Source of the DNA: UBA3495 sp964629875
GTDB lineage: Bacteria > Chloroflexota > Dehalococcoidia > Lucifugimonadales > UBA3495
Length of the DNA: 64,000 nt
Assembly: GCA_964629875.1 (NCBI GenBank)
Contig: CAZVRK010000008.1
Span: forward strand, 26,559 to 90,558
Direction of reading: 5' to 3'
Positions 1 to 9,725 of the stretch are shown piece after piece. Position numbers and translations under genes: made by a program. The notes under the pieces are model-generated. The model saw nothing but the letters and a program-made list of their open reading frames with translations. It was not told the origin of the DNA and did no database searches. Numbering within the stretch: the stretch's first letter is position 1; each line of letters begins with the position of its first letter.

Positions 1-1
1 A

Positions 2-589
2 CCAATCGTTATCGAGAATGGGCTAGGCTATTCACCAATAGTCGTTGCTTTAGTTATAATACCAAACCAGCTCATGGGATTATTCCTACCTGCGCTAGCC
101 GGTTGGATCTATGACAAATACAACCCTCGTTGGCTTAGACCATCCGCATTAATGGGCATAGCTCTGGGCTTTGTACTTGTCGCATTCTTCGCCGGCGTAG
201 TACCAGTGTGGGGAATCCCAATACTGTTGCTACCAGCGTACATAGGATCTAACCTTTTCAACACCGCGAACAATGCTCTAGTAATGAACACTCTACCGGA
301 GAGTACTGCCTTCGCTTCAGGAATGTTGGAAACTACCAGACAGATGGGACACACTGTAGGTGCAACCATTAGCGCTGCAGTCGTCAGCTTAGCTATCCCT
401 GTAACTATTGAATTTCTCAGTCCCAGTGATCTCCAAGCAGTATACAGAGAAGGGTTCAGATACGCAGCTATCGCAGTAGTGTGGATCATGGTATCAGGTA
501 GCATAGTCGCGGCATTCCAAAAAATGCCAAACACTATGCAGAAAGGTAAAGATTCTGACCCCAAACCCCAACCAGCAGGCGGAGACTAA
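2..589 (+). CDS. MFS transporter, C-terminal part (cut by window edge)
   Basis: The reading frame is open from base 2, so this is the C-terminal ~195 residues of a larger protein. It shows several hydrophobic membrane segments and a cytoplasmic loop of the form AGWIYDKYNPRW, the G-x3-D-(R/K) type loop of major facilitator transporters. The stretch GMLETTRQMGHTVGATISAA resembles the last helices of 14-helix DHA2 (EmrB/QacA-type) drug exporters. The end is hydrophilic and Lys/Pro-rich. Substrate cannot be read. The family call is good; the DHA2 subgroup is an inference from a partial sequence. Confidence 0.8.
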   Translation, partial: PIVIENGLGYSPIVVALVIIPNQLMGLFLPALAGWIYDKYNPRWLRPSALMGIALGFVLVAFFAGVVPVWGIPILLLPAYIGSNLFNTANNALVMNTLPESTAFASGMLETTRQMGHTVGATISAAVVSLAIPVTIEFLSPSDLQAVYREGFRYAAIAVVWIMVSGSIVAAFQKMPNTMQKGKDSDPKPQPAGGD

Positions 590-730
590 CCAACAAAACC
601 GGCCTAAGTCTAATAAATCGTTCCGCCGCCAATCACCCTGACAAGCCTACACTCATTGATGCTACACGTTCGCAAAGGTAAACTGTTGGTAACATCACTG
701 TCACAAACCATCCTTATAGGAGACTAATAC

Positions 731-1684
731 ATGGCCATATTCTTACGTGATTCCGAAGTGTCCGAATCGTTAACCATGAATCAAATGATTGAAAAAATCG
801 AATCCATGCAATCGCATTATGGGGAAGGCGAAGCATCTAATCTCCCAAGACGAAAGATCATAGCGAGCGGCGGAATGCTCGCAGTTATGGGAGGGGGGTT
901 ATTTTATGAGGGCGTCCTCGGAGTCAAAACTTACACGGTTGTGAAGGGACAATATTCTTTTCAAGTAAGCCTTTATGATGCCGAAACAGGGAAGCTATTA
1001 TGCTATACCCAGGCCAATCGCCTAGGGCAATTACGGACAGGTGCCACCACCGCCGTGGCGGCAAAATATTTGACTACTAAGTCCAACATGACAATCGGAA
1101 TCATTGGAACAGGATACCAGGCAGCAACTCAACTAGAAGCTGTTTCCAAAGTACGAGACATTGCCAACATTCTGGCTTTTAGCCGTACTGAATCTAGCCG
1201 ACAGCAATTTGCTGAAAACATGAGCACTTCGCTCCAGATACCGGTCACATCAGCAAAATCAGCAGAAGAAACGGTCAAGAATTCCGACCTAGTAATCTGT
1301 ATAGCCGCAACTATGGATCCCGTAATAAACGGAGATTGGATATCATCTGGCACCACTCTTGTAGCCGCAGGCCCTACTACGTGGAGAGCGAACGAAGTAG
1401 ATACCTTAACAATAAAACGAGCACACAAAATAGTAGTTGACTCTATAGAACAAGCTCCAATTGAGTCCGGAGATTTATCAAGTTCCGTCGATCAAGGAAT
1501 CATTCAGTGGAGTCAATTAGTTGAATTGAGACACATTGTATCCGGCAACCAATCAGGCCGAGATAACAACGATCAAATCATATATGCCAAATTAATGGGC
1601 ACTGGAGTAGCAGACGTCGCAGCAGCCAAACTAGCATATGATACCGCCAAACAGTTAGGCATCGGGACTGAAATGGACTGGTAG
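731..1684 (+). CDS. Ornithine cyclodeaminase / mu-crystallin family enzyme
   Basis: A 317-residue NAD(P)-binding protein of the OCD/mu-crystallin family. These act as ornithine cyclodeaminases, alanine dehydrogenases or ketimine reductases. The N-terminal substrate domain contains GVLGVKTYTV (residues ~62-71), where the family keeps a substrate-contacting Lys. It is followed by LGQLRTGATTAVAA (~98-111) and a Rossmann fingerprint IGIIGTGYQA (~122-131). The start ATG has an SD-like AGGAGA about 8 nt upstream. It converges on carB with one base between the stop codons. The exact substrate is not determinable. Confidence 0.85.
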   Translation: MAIFLRDSEVSESLTMNQMIEKIESMQSHYGEGEASNLPRRKIIASGGMLAVMGGGLFYEGVLGVKTYTVVKGQYSFQVSLYDAETGKLLCYTQANRLGQLRTGATTAVAAKYLTTKSNMTIGIIGTGYQAATQLEAVSKVRDIANILAFSRTESSRQQFAENMSTSLQIPVTSAKSAEETVKNSDLVICIAATMDPVINGDWISSGTTLVAAGPTTWRANEVDTLTIKRAHKIVVDSIEQAPIESGDLSSSVDQGIIQWSQLVELRHIVSGNQSGRDNNDQIIYAKLMGTGVADVAAAKLAYDTAKQLGIGTEMDW

Positions 1685-1685
1685 A

Positions 1686-4600
1686 TCATTTAAATGATAG
1701 ATACTCTACCGTAGGCTGCACATTGTAGCTACCTTCATCATCCAGAAGACTCTCTACAGCAGCCCTAGCGGTATCCAAAGATGTGAAACAAGGAATACGT
1801 TTTTCAACGGCGGCTCTCCGAATATCGAAACCGTCTCGAAGAACGTTAGTGGACCCAGTAACTGTGTTTACGACAGCTTTTACGCTCCCGTCTTCTATAA
1901 CATCAATAACGTTGGGATGTCCTTCGTTCAATTTTTTCGTTGTCATAGTGACCGGAAAACCCATAGCCGTTATCATTGCCGCAGTCCCTTCCGTTGCATA
2001 TAGGTTGCATTTAGCATCAACCAGTGATCGAATCATTGCAGTCGACTCAGACTTATCTGTATCTGCAATGCTCAACAATACTCCAGAACCTTTTGACAAA
2101 CTTAAATTCGCTGCCAGCAAAGCTTTTGATAATGCTTTCGGAAAATCTACATCTACTCCCATAACTTCCCCTGTAGACTTCATCTCCGGACCTAAGAACC
2201 AATCTACTCCTACTAATTTCGCCATCGAGAACACAGGGGCTTTAATACCTACTAAATCCTGTTTTGGCCATAGCCCGCCCTTGTAACCTAAGTCTGACAA
2301 CTTCTCACCGAGCATCACTCGTGTTGCTATCTTCGCTACTGGAAGGCCAGTAACTTTTGATATGAACGGTATTGTCCGACTGCCCCTTGGGTTCACCTCA
2401 ATTATGTATATCGATGATGAGTTTACAGTAGCCGATTCAACGTTAGGACTTCTATAGGCTCCCCCGCCGCTGATGACAAATTGAATATTCATCAAGCCAA
2501 TCACTCCTAGTTCCAATCCAATTCGAGTGGCATAATCAACGATGGTATTTACTTCCTCTTCTGTAAGATTCAGACCGGGATATATGGCCATTGAATCTCC
2601 ACTATGTACACCAGCTCTTTCAATATGTTCCATTATCCCCGGTATGAGAACTTGTTCACCGTCACAGATTGCATCGACCTCACACTCTTTACCCTCAACA
2701 TAATGGTCTACCAATACCCGTTGATCGGGCGTAACTTGTGTAGCCACCGTTAAGTATCTGATCAATTCCGTGGCATTTTGTACAATCTCCATAGCTCTAC
2801 CACCGAGCACATAACTTGGCCTTACAACTATTGGATACCCTATAGTCTGAGCTATGTTCAAAGCCTCTTCTACCGAAGCAACTGCAGCACCTGGTGGCTG
2901 AGGGATACCCAACCTAGCCATAAATTCTTCGAATTTATGTCGGTCGGACGCAATGTCAATTGCTTGTGCACTAGAACCTAATATAGGTAAACCCACTTGA
3001 TCTAGTGATTGGGATAGATTAATCGCCGTTTGACCACCAAATTGAACTACTGAAGCGGGAGGATTCCCGTCTATAGTTTCATTATCAATTATGTCTCTAA
3101 CGGCTTCTTCATCAAGTGGCTCAAAATACAACCGGTTACTAGTATCAAAGTCAGTAGAAACAGTCTCAGGGTTAGAGTTAATCATTACGCTATTTAAACC
3201 AGATTCGGATAAAGCAATAGCCGCATGAACACTACAGTAATCAAATTCTATGCCTTGTCCTATTCTGATGGGGCCACTGCCAATGACTATAGCTTTATCG
3301 GCCATTAAACATGGTGCCTCATTCTCGTTATCGTAACTGCTGTAGTAATAGGGGGTAACTGCTTCGAATTCCGCTGCGCAAGTGTCAACCATCTTATACA
3401 CAGGGCGAATACCCAATCCAATCCGCAATTGTCGAGCCTGTTCAGGTAACATATCAGACAGGGTAGCTATTTGCTTGTCAGCAAAGCCTAGCTTTTTAGC
3501 TTGTAATAACAATGTGCCATCGAGCTCCTCTGATAACAGCCGTCGTTCCATGTTTACTATACGTTCAAGCGCACTTATAAACCAAGGATCAATATAGGCT
3601 TTACTCTGGATGTACTGAGAGCTGTAATCACGTCGCAAAGCGGCCATAATCGCCCATAATCGAAGGTCATTAGGATACAAAGGCAATGCATTAACATCTA
3701 ATTCGCCACTTTGTTCCTGCAACCACGCAGGGTCTTCCCAGAGTAAAGTTCTATTATCTATTTCTAAAGAACGTACTGCTTTTTGTAATGCGGCTTCAAA
3801 AGACCTATCCACAGCCATTACTTCACCAGTAGCTTTCATTTGAGTAGTAATACGTCGGTCACCATTTGGAAATTTATCAAATGGCCACCTAGGTATCTTC
3901 ACAACACAATAATCCAACGCAGGCTCAAAGGCTGCTCCTGTTGTGCTAGTAACAGCATTCGGAATTTCATCCAATCTCTTGCCGATAGCTATCTTGGCTG
4001 AGACACGAGCGATGGGATAGCCAGTGGCCTTACTTGCAAGCGCAGAACTTCTACTCACACGGGGATTCACCTCAATGATGTAATATGGAGAGTCAGCATT
4101 CCAATCAGAAGAAAGCATTTTTTCAACATCCGGATGTGGCCTGAGTGCCATTTGAATGTTGCATCCGCCCTCAATACCCAATCCTCGGATTATCTTAAGG
4201 CTTGCACTTCGTAACATCTGATATTCTTTATCAGTTAAAGTCTGACTAGGAGCCACTACAATGCTATCCCCTGTATGTGCTCCCATTGGATCAAGGTTTT
4301 CCATATTGCAAATAGTAATACAATTATCTGCTCCGTCCCTGATTACTTCGTACTCAATCTCTTTCCAACCGACAAGGGATCGTTCCAACAGAATTTGAGA
4401 AATAGGACTAGACGCCAGTCCAGACTCGACAATAGATTCGAACTGATCCCAGGTTTCTGCTATTCCTCCACCTGTACCTCCAAGTGTATAAGCAGGACGT
4501 ATCACTAGAGGCAGCCCTGTTTCTGTGGCAAATGCACGAGCCTCTACAGCCGTAGAAACGGTAATATTTGGCGGCTCAGGTTCACCAATATCATGCAGAA

Positions 4601-5006
4601 AAGTGCGAAAGAAATCTCTATCTTCAGATTTTCTTATAGTATCTAGGGGAGTGCCAAGTAGCTTAACCCCATATTTATCCAACACACCCTCATCAGACAG
4701 TGCTACAGCTAAGTTCAGAGCAGTCTGGCCTCCGAGAGTGGGCAGTATGCCATCCGGACGCTCCTTATCGATTATTCTATCGATAACTTCAACCGTAAGG
4801 GGTTCAATATATACCCTATCTGCCACATCACTATCGGTCATTATTGTCGCAGGGTTAGAGTTGATCAGGATAGTTGTTATCCCCTCTTCTCGCAAGGATT
4901 TACAAGCCTGCGTGCCTGCATAATCGAATTCTGCTGCTTGTCCGATAACAATAGGGCCTGACCCTATAACCAACACTTTCTGGAGTCTATCTAACCCTTC
5001 AACCAC
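1686..5006 (-). CDS. carB: Carbamoyl-phosphate synthase large subunit
   Basis: Makes carbamoyl phosphate from bicarbonate, ammonia (delivered by CarA) and two ATP, feeding pyrimidine and arginine synthesis. It has the duplicated layout of two carboxyphosphate/carbamate ATP-grasp halves. Each half opens with an IGSGPI-IGQG/A-EFDY motif and carries IEVNPR metal/ATP motifs, ending in an MGS-like regulatory domain. I place the start at a GTG (5006) because GGAAGGAG lies 9 nt upstream and the next residues lead directly into KVLVIGSGP. An upstream ATG at 5045 would add 13 residues and lacks this SD. About 1106 residues, near the usual ~1070. Last gene of the pyr cluster. Confidence 0.96.
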   Translation of the reverse strand: MVEGLDRLQKVLVIGSGPIVIGQAAEFDYAGTQACKSLREEGITTILINSNPATIMTDSDVADRVYIEPLTVEVIDRIIDKERPDGILPTLGGQTALNLAVALSDEGVLDKYGVKLLGTPLDTIRKSEDRDFFRTFLHDIGEPEPPNITVSTAVEARAFATETGLPLVIRPAYTLGGTGGGIAETWDQFESIVESGLASSPISQILLERSLVGWKEIEYEVIRDGADNCITICNMENLDPMGAHTGDSIVVAPSQTLTDKEYQMLRSASLKIIRGLGIEGGCNIQMALRPHPDVEKMLSSDWNADSPYYIIEVNPRVSRSSALASKATGYPIARVSAKIAIGKRLDEIPNAVTSTTGAAFEPALDYCVVKIPRWPFDKFPNGDRRITTQMKATGEVMAVDRSFEAALQKAVRSLEIDNRTLLWEDPAWLQEQSGELDVNALPLYPNDLRLWAIMAALRRDYSSQYIQSKAYIDPWFISALERIVNMERRLLSEELDGTLLLQAKKLGFADKQIATLSDMLPEQARQLRIGLGIRPVYKMVDTCAAEFEAVTPYYYSSYDNENEAPCLMADKAIVIGSGPIRIGQGIEFDYCSVHAAIALSESGLNSVMINSNPETVSTDFDTSNRLYFEPLDEEAVRDIIDNETIDGNPPASVVQFGGQTAINLSQSLDQVGLPILGSSAQAIDIASDRHKFEEFMARLGIPQPPGAAVASVEEALNIAQTIGYPIVVRPSYVLGGRAMEIVQNATELIRYLTVATQVTPDQRVLVDHYVEGKECEVDAICDGEQVLIPGIMEHIERAGVHSGDSMAIYPGLNLTEEEVNTIVDYATRIGLELGVIGLMNIQFVISGGGAYRSPNVESATVNSSSIYIIEVNPRGSRTIPFISKVTGLPVAKIATRVMLGEKLSDLGYKGGLWPKQDLVGIKAPVFSMAKLVGVDWFLGPEMKSTGEVMGVDVDFPKALSKALLAANLSLSKGSGVLLSIADTDKSESTAMIRSLVDAKCNLYATEGTAAMITAMGFPVTMTTKKLNEGHPNVIDVIEDGSVKAVVNTVTGSTNVLRDGFDIRRAAVEKRIPCFTSLDTARAAVESLLDDEGSYNVQPTVEYLSFK

Positions 5007-5055
5007 TGCTACTGGCTCCTTCCGCCAAAATACTCCGAATGTCACTAACTTTTAT

Positions 5056-5475
5056 CTAAACTTGAGGAAGCCTTCCTGGTAGATCTATGAGTTCCCTATC
5101 GTAAAGCGTATTAAGCATTTGATAGATGAACGAACCGTAAAGCTTTCCATCCCAATCGAATTTATTCATTCCAGGGAACTCCTGTTGAGATCTGGGCGGC
5201 ACTCTGAAATTGACTCGATATTCGTCCACTTTCTCCAGCTCAACGCATCCCACTGGTTCATCAACAGTTTGATTATTAGTTTTATCTATCAAGGCTACTG
5301 ACAAACCCCAATTACTGCCTAGTTGGGCTCTATTTATCGTACCTATCTGATACCCATAATTATTACAACTAAATGTTGGCACCACTTGGTCCAACAAACC
5401 CAGCGCATCCGACAAACTCGTCGGAAGCTCCACCTCAACCCCCTCCTCTAACAAAACCATACTAAAAGAAGACAC
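5056..5475 (-). CDS. Hypothetical protein between carA and carB
   Basis: A 139-residue soluble protein that I do not recognise. It is acidic, with no membrane segment or cofactor motif visible. It contains a few aromatic-rich stretches (NYGYQIG, KFDWDGKLYG). The start is GTG with GGAGG four bases upstream, a tight spacing; an ATG five codons later is the alternative. It sits 104 bp after carA and ends 49 bp before the carB start, so it is probably co-transcribed with the pyrimidine genes. No function is assigned; the position suggests a link to carbamoyl phosphate synthesis, which is inference only. Confidence 0.7.
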   Translation of the reverse strand: MSSFSMVLLEEGVEVELPTSLSDALGLLDQVVPTFSCNNYGYQIGTINRAQLGSNWGLSVALIDKTNNQTVDEPVGCVELEKVDEYRVNFRVPPRSQQEFPGMNKFDWDGKLYGSFIYQMLNTLYDRELIDLPGRLPQV

Positions 5476-5578
5476 AAAACCTCCAAATATTGCAAAAAGA
5501 AATTAATAATACCTAGAAGAAGATTGGTGTTGGTTATCAACCTATTCTATTTAATCTAACCATTACTGAGACTACTAA

Positions 5579-6667
5579 TCACCTCCCATTAATCAAGCTT
5601 ATAAATTTATCAAACAGATACTCGTTATCCTTTGGACCTGGAGCGGCTTCCGAATGATACTGAATCGTAAATAAGGGTATATCCCGATGGACAAGCCCTT
5701 CAACTGTCCCGTCGTTTAAGTTTACATGAGATACATCTAAACCTGGAGGCAATGAATCTCCATCTACCGCGTACCCATGGTTCTGTGCAGTTATATAGAT
5801 TCGTCCTGTTTCCATATCTTTAACCGGATGGTTCCCGCCGCGATGGCCAAATTTTAACTTGTAAGTATTTGCTCCTAGCGCTCTAGCAATCAACTGATGA
5901 CCCAGACATATTCCCATTACAGGAACTTTCCCCAAGACCTTCTTCACGTTTTCAACAATATAATCAAGGTGTCTTGGATCCCCGGGCCCAGGCGAAAATA
6001 AAATACCAGAAGGTTCCAGGGCTAACATATCATCGGCCGATGTGTTCGCGGGTATTGCTATCACTTCACAGCCACGCTGCTCCAGAAGGCGAAGGACATT
6101 GTATTTCAGCCCTACATCATTCACCAAGATACGATAAGACGAGTTTGACGAGGTTTTAGTATCCGATTCCCATGTATAGTGCTCGGTAGTAGTTACAGTG
6201 CTGACCAGATCCAAATCGTCATATTGCGGGAGTGTAGCTAACCTAGTTAAAGACACACCCGGGTCATCTGTAGAGATAATCCCCGACATCACTCCTTGGT
6301 TTCTTAGTCTTTTAGTAATCGCACGAGTGTCTACTCCAGATATACCTGGTATACCATATTCGGCTAAATACTCGTGCAATGTGGTTCTGCTTAAACCATG
6401 ACTAGGTTCATCGCAACACTCTCTCACTATCAAACCCGACACTTGTATAGTTCTAGATTCCACATCTTCAAGATTAATACCATAGTTACCTATAAGCGGA
6501 TATGTCAGAGTTACTAGTTGACCAGAATATGATGGATCCGTTAATACCTCCTGATAGCCGGTCATACTAGTATTGAATACCACTTCACCATGAGCACTAC
6601 TCACAGCACCAAATGCTTCCCCCGTATGAACTGACCCGTCAGCCAACACTAAATGTGTTACAGCCAC
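5579..6667 (-). CDS. carA: Carbamoyl-phosphate synthase small (glutaminase) subunit
   Basis: Hydrolyses glutamine and passes ammonia to CarB. The N-terminal CarA domain (~1-150) starts AVTHLVLADGSVHTGEAFG. The C-terminal class I glutamine amidotransferase domain has the nucleophile elbow MGICLGHQL and the His-Glu pair in IQYHSEAAPGP. The usual Pro between His and Glu is Ser here, while the catalytic His and Glu remain. 362 residues, normal length. Starts 4 bp after pyrC ends, so translationally close-coupled within the operon. Confidence 0.96.
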   Translation of the reverse strand: MAVTHLVLADGSVHTGEAFGAVSSAHGEVVFNTSMTGYQEVLTDPSYSGQLVTLTYPLIGNYGINLEDVESRTIQVSGLIVRECCDEPSHGLSRTTLHEYLAEYGIPGISGVDTRAITKRLRNQGVMSGIISTDDPGVSLTRLATLPQYDDLDLVSTVTTTEHYTWESDTKTSSNSSYRILVNDVGLKYNVLRLLEQRGCEVIAIPANTSADDMLALEPSGILFSPGPGDPRHLDYIVENVKKVLGKVPVMGICLGHQLIARALGANTYKLKFGHRGGNHPVKDMETGRIYITAQNHGYAVDGDSLPPGLDVSHVNLNDGTVEGLVHRDIPLFTIQYHSEAAPGPKDNEYLFDKFISLINGR

Positions 6668-6671
6668 ACTC

Positions 6672-8036
6672 CTACTCCTTTATCCCTATACCTGAGTCTT
6701 GATAGACTACTCCGCCATCTACTATGGTCATTTGTACCTGCCCATGCAATGTCGCCCCATTTAAAGGAGTATTCCGTCCTTTAGAAACAAACATCTCGGA
6801 ATCTACCGTCCATTCCTTATCAGGATCTAGCAATACTAAATCCGCGGTTGTATTAGGTTCTAAACTTCTATAATTGTTGAATTGAGATCCCAGCACATGA
6901 GCCGGACCTGTAGTCAATCTATCAATTAAAGTAGATAACGTCAGGTGACCTGAATGTACAAGCTGGCAAAGAGATCCTACTGCAGTCTCCAATACACTGA
7001 TACCAAAAGACGCTTCCTCATACGTCACTTGTTTACTCGCAACATCGTGGGGAGCATGATCGGTAGCAATACAATCTATGACTCCTTCGTTAAGACCTGC
7101 TATCAAGGCTGTCACATCGTCCAATGTACGTAATGGTGGATACACCTTTGTCGAAGTGTCGTAACTATCGTCGACGGATGTAGTATGGAGACCATTAGAC
7201 ACGGACAAAACTCTTTCGTCGGTCATTAGCAGATGATGCGGACAAACCTCGGCAGTTATACTTAAACCTTTAAATTTTGCTTCACGCACTAACGATACTG
7301 ACCCAGCTGTACTAAGATGCGCAACATGCAACTTACCCCCGGTTAATTCAGCTAGAGCAATGTCCCTTGCCACCATCGCTTCCTCTGCTGCAGCCGGTAT
7401 TCCCGGTAGACCTAAGCGAGTAGCTACAGATCCTTCGGCCATCACACCGCCTTTTGATAAAGTGTGATCCTGACAATGATTACTAATAGGGAGTCCAAGA
7501 TCTTTGCTATACGCTAAAGCCAATCGCATGATATTAGAATCCCATACTGGGTCTCCATCATCACTGAAGGCGACTACTCCTGCAGTGGCTAACTCTTCCA
7601 TTTCAGCCAATTCCAGACCTTTCCGACCCTTTGTCACACATCCAATTGGGCAGACACGGACCACCCCGTCTTCGGCAGTTTTGGTGCGTATATAATCAAC
7701 CACTGCAACATTATCAATAGCAGGGTCCGTGTTGGGCATACTGCATAAAGTAGTGAATCCCCCTTTAGCGGCTGCTCTAGTACCAGTTGATATAGTCTCT
7801 TTATACTCGAATCCAGGTTCCCGCAGATGACAATGCAAATCAATAAAACCTGGACAAACTATTAATCCACCGGCATCTACAACCATTAGGTCAGAAGAGG
7901 CTTCAATATCTATGTGATCTTCTCTAGCAACGATCATTCCATCATTGATAAGCAAATCACCGTTACGATCATATCCCGAATAGGGATCAATAATGTGACC
8001 GTTTGTTATCAAAATCCGTGGTTTACTGACCATCAT
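6672..8036 (-). CDS. pyrC: Dihydroorotase (class I)
   Basis: Zinc amidohydrolase that cyclises carbamoyl-aspartate to dihydroorotate. Metal-binding motif DLHCHLREPG near residue 65 (family form D-x-H-x-H-L-R-x-P-G), a GGFTT-x6-NT segment, and IATDHAPH with the metal Asp near residue 315. 454 residues, slightly longer than most class I enzymes (~425). ATG overlaps the pyrB stop by 4 bp (ATGA), with GAGGAG upstream inside pyrB. A second ATG follows immediately and could be used instead. Confidence 0.96.
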   Translation of the reverse strand: MMVSKPRILITNGHIIDPYSGYDRNGDLLINDGMIVAREDHIDIEASSDLMVVDAGGLIVCPGFIDLHCHLREPGFEYKETISTGTRAAAKGGFTTLCSMPNTDPAIDNVAVVDYIRTKTAEDGVVRVCPIGCVTKGRKGLELAEMEELATAGVVAFSDDGDPVWDSNIMRLALAYSKDLGLPISNHCQDHTLSKGGVMAEGSVATRLGLPGIPAAAEEAMVARDIALAELTGGKLHVAHLSTAGSVSLVREAKFKGLSITAEVCPHHLLMTDERVLSVSNGLHTTSVDDSYDTSTKVYPPLRTLDDVTALIAGLNEGVIDCIATDHAPHDVASKQVTYEEASFGISVLETAVGSLCQLVHSGHLTLSTLIDRLTTGPAHVLGSQFNNYRSLEPNTTADLVLLDPDKEWTVDSEMFVSKGRNTPLNGATLHGQVQMTIVDGGVVYQDSGIGIKE

Positions 8037-9052
8037 GCATGCTCCTCTTCTATCTGATGGCCGCCTACTGTTACTTGATACAACAAGGCCATTCTGAGTG
8101 CTACTCCATTGGTGACTTGTTCTTCTATCAGAGACATCTGCCCATGAGCTACACCAGTACTGATCTCTATACCTTCATTCATTGGCCCGGGATGCATGAC
8201 TAAGACTTGTTTACTAGCCTTAGTCAACCTGTCCTCGGTAACTTGCCAACGGCGTATGTATTCCCTCAAAGAAGGTAGATAACCGCCATTTTGCCGTTCA
8301 TTTTGCAGGCGCAGTGCCATGACTACGTCTGCGCCATTAATAGCATCATCTAAATCCGACTGAATGCTAACCTGAGGCAAGACGTGAGCGTTACCGTCAT
8401 CATTATTCAATCCGTAAGGCATCAACGTATTTGGTCCGCTTAGAACGACTTCGGCACCCAGTTTGCTAAACGCCCAAATCGCTGAACGAGCTACTCGACT
8501 ATGCAAAACATCGCCAACGATGACAATTTTTAATCCTCTTAAATATCCCAGTTTAGACCGAACCGTATAAGCATCTAGAAGGGCTTGCGTCGGATGGGCA
8601 TGCAAGCCGTCTCCAGCGTTTATGATACTAACCTTCGGCAAGTGTTTAGCCAACAAATTAGGAGCTCCGGAATATGGATGCCTAACAACAATTACATCCA
8701 CTCCCATTGCCTGCAGGGTTAGCCCTGTGTTAAGAAGTGACTCTCCTTTATCAACACTACTCCCGGAAGAACTCATGTTGATAACATCTGCGCTAAGTAT
8801 CTTTCCTGCTTCCTCAAAAGATATACGAGTTCGTGTACTTGCTTCATAAAATAAAGTCACTATTACACGACCTCTTAGCGCAGGTACTTTTTTAATATCC
8901 CTACGCAACACCTCTGACATTGCATCAGTCTGATCTAAAATACTGATTATTTCATCCTCAGATAAAACGTCGACATCCAAAAGGTGTTTTCTATTTGTGT
9001 TTGCAACGCTTGCATTTCTGGAAGCTAGCACATTGTTTTCAACATCAACCAT
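8033..9052 (-). CDS. pyrB: Aspartate carbamoyltransferase catalytic subunit
   Basis: Condenses carbamoyl phosphate with aspartate, the first committed pyrimidine step. It carries the carbamoyl-phosphate motif STRTRISFEEA and HPTQALLD. I choose the ATG at 9052, giving 339 residues and an 8-bp overlap with the pyrR stop; the longest frame (from 9094) would overlap pyrR by 50 bp. No pyrI regulatory subunit is next to it, as in other PyrR-regulated operons. Confidence 0.95.
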   Translation of the reverse strand: MVDVENNVLASRNASVANTNRKHLLDVDVLSEDEIISILDQTDAMSEVLRRDIKKVPALRGRVIVTLFYEASTRTRISFEEAGKILSADVINMSSSGSSVDKGESLLNTGLTLQAMGVDVIVVRHPYSGAPNLLAKHLPKVSIINAGDGLHAHPTQALLDAYTVRSKLGYLRGLKIVIVGDVLHSRVARSAIWAFSKLGAEVVLSGPNTLMPYGLNNDDGNAHVLPQVSIQSDLDDAINGADVVMALRLQNERQNGGYLPSLREYIRRWQVTEDRLTKASKQVLVMHPGPMNEGIEISTGVAHGQMSLIEEQVTNGVALRMALLYQVTVGGHQIEEEHA

Positions 9053-9599
9053 TGTAGTTATTAACGTCCCCAGACCTGACAATAACAACGTCATCAGTAC
9101 CGTCAGTCTCTATCAATCTGACCTTCACTTGTTCTTCCAGGCTAGTCGGTATATTTTTACCCACATAATCTGCTCTGAGAGGCAATTCACGGTGGCCTCT
9201 ATCAACTAATACTGCTAACTGTATTTCCTTTGCTCTACCGAAGTCCTGAAGACTATCCATAGATGCCCTTATACTCCTGCCAGTGAATAAAACATCATCT
9301 ACTAGGACTACTTTCATCCCGCTAATATCTGATGTAAGAGTGGTAGGCTTGATCGGTGGCGCTATTCTTAGTTTCACGTCATCCCGATACAAACTTATGT
9401 CGAGAGATTCCACAGGAACAATTGTCCCTTCAAATTTTTGTATATTTTCCGACAACCGCTGAGCGATGGTAACACCTCGTGTGTACAGGCCAACCATTAT
9501 GAGGCCATCTGTTCCTTTGTTCTTTTCTAATATCTCGTGAGAGATCCGGGCCAAGGCCCTCCTGACATCCTGATCATTCATTACTTTATGTTGATTCAT
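9045..9599 (-). CDS. pyrR: Bifunctional pyr operon regulator / uracil phosphoribosyltransferase
   Basis: RNA-binding attenuation protein of the pyr operon, with a phosphoribosyltransferase fold. The PRPP-binding loop VVLVDDVLFTGRS is clear (~95-107), as is the DRGHRELP segment typical of PyrR. I take the ATG at 9599 (184 residues), with GAGGG 9 nt upstream; a TTG two codons earlier is possible. It is the first gene of pyrR-B-C-carA-orf-carB and its own leader contains a PyrR-binding loop, so autoregulation by UMP is expected from family knowledge. Confidence 0.95.
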   Translation of the reverse strand: MNQHKVMNDQDVRRALARISHEILEKNKGTDGLIMVGLYTRGVTIAQRLSENIQKFEGTIVPVESLDISLYRDDVKLRIAPPIKPTTLTSDISGMKVVLVDDVLFTGRSIRASMDSLQDFGRAKEIQLAVLVDRGHRELPLRADYVGKNIPTSLEEQVKVRLIETDGTDDVVIVRSGDVNNYNG

Positions 9600-9618
9600 A
9601 ACCAAATGCCCTCTGACG

Positions 9619-9725
9619 TAAAAAGGCCTTGCACATAAACTGGCAAGGCCTTGAACATGTCCAAATATTCTTCAAAGAATGCGAACATCTTGGTCTTAGT
9701 ACTTTGCCAGTCTCTCTGGACTGCC
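9619..9725 (-). promoter_or_regulatory. PyrR attenuator leader (binding loop, antiterminator, terminator)
   Basis: On the minus strand the leader holds CAGTCCAGAGAGACTG (9723-9708), the PyrR anti-antiterminator hairpin with the conserved CCAGAGAG loop. ACTGGCAA on its 3' side (9711-9704) is exactly complementary to TTGCCAGT (9646-9639), which spans part of the downstream terminator. The antiterminator therefore excludes both other structures. UMP-bound PyrR would hold the first loop and allow termination before pyrR. This is the Bacillus-type mechanism, seen here directly from complementarity. Confidence 0.9.
9621..9652 (-). terminator. Intrinsic terminator of the pyr attenuator
   Basis: Ten-base perfect stem AAGGCCTTGC (9652-9643 on minus) with GCAAGGCCTT (9632-9623), a 10-nt loop, then a short T run. 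It lies about 22 bases before the pyrR start codon. Confidence 0.88.

Noticed and set aside
1685..1698. Palindrome ATCATTTAAATGAT between convergent stops
   Set aside because: AT-rich, without loop or T run; it mostly consists of the two stop-codon regions.
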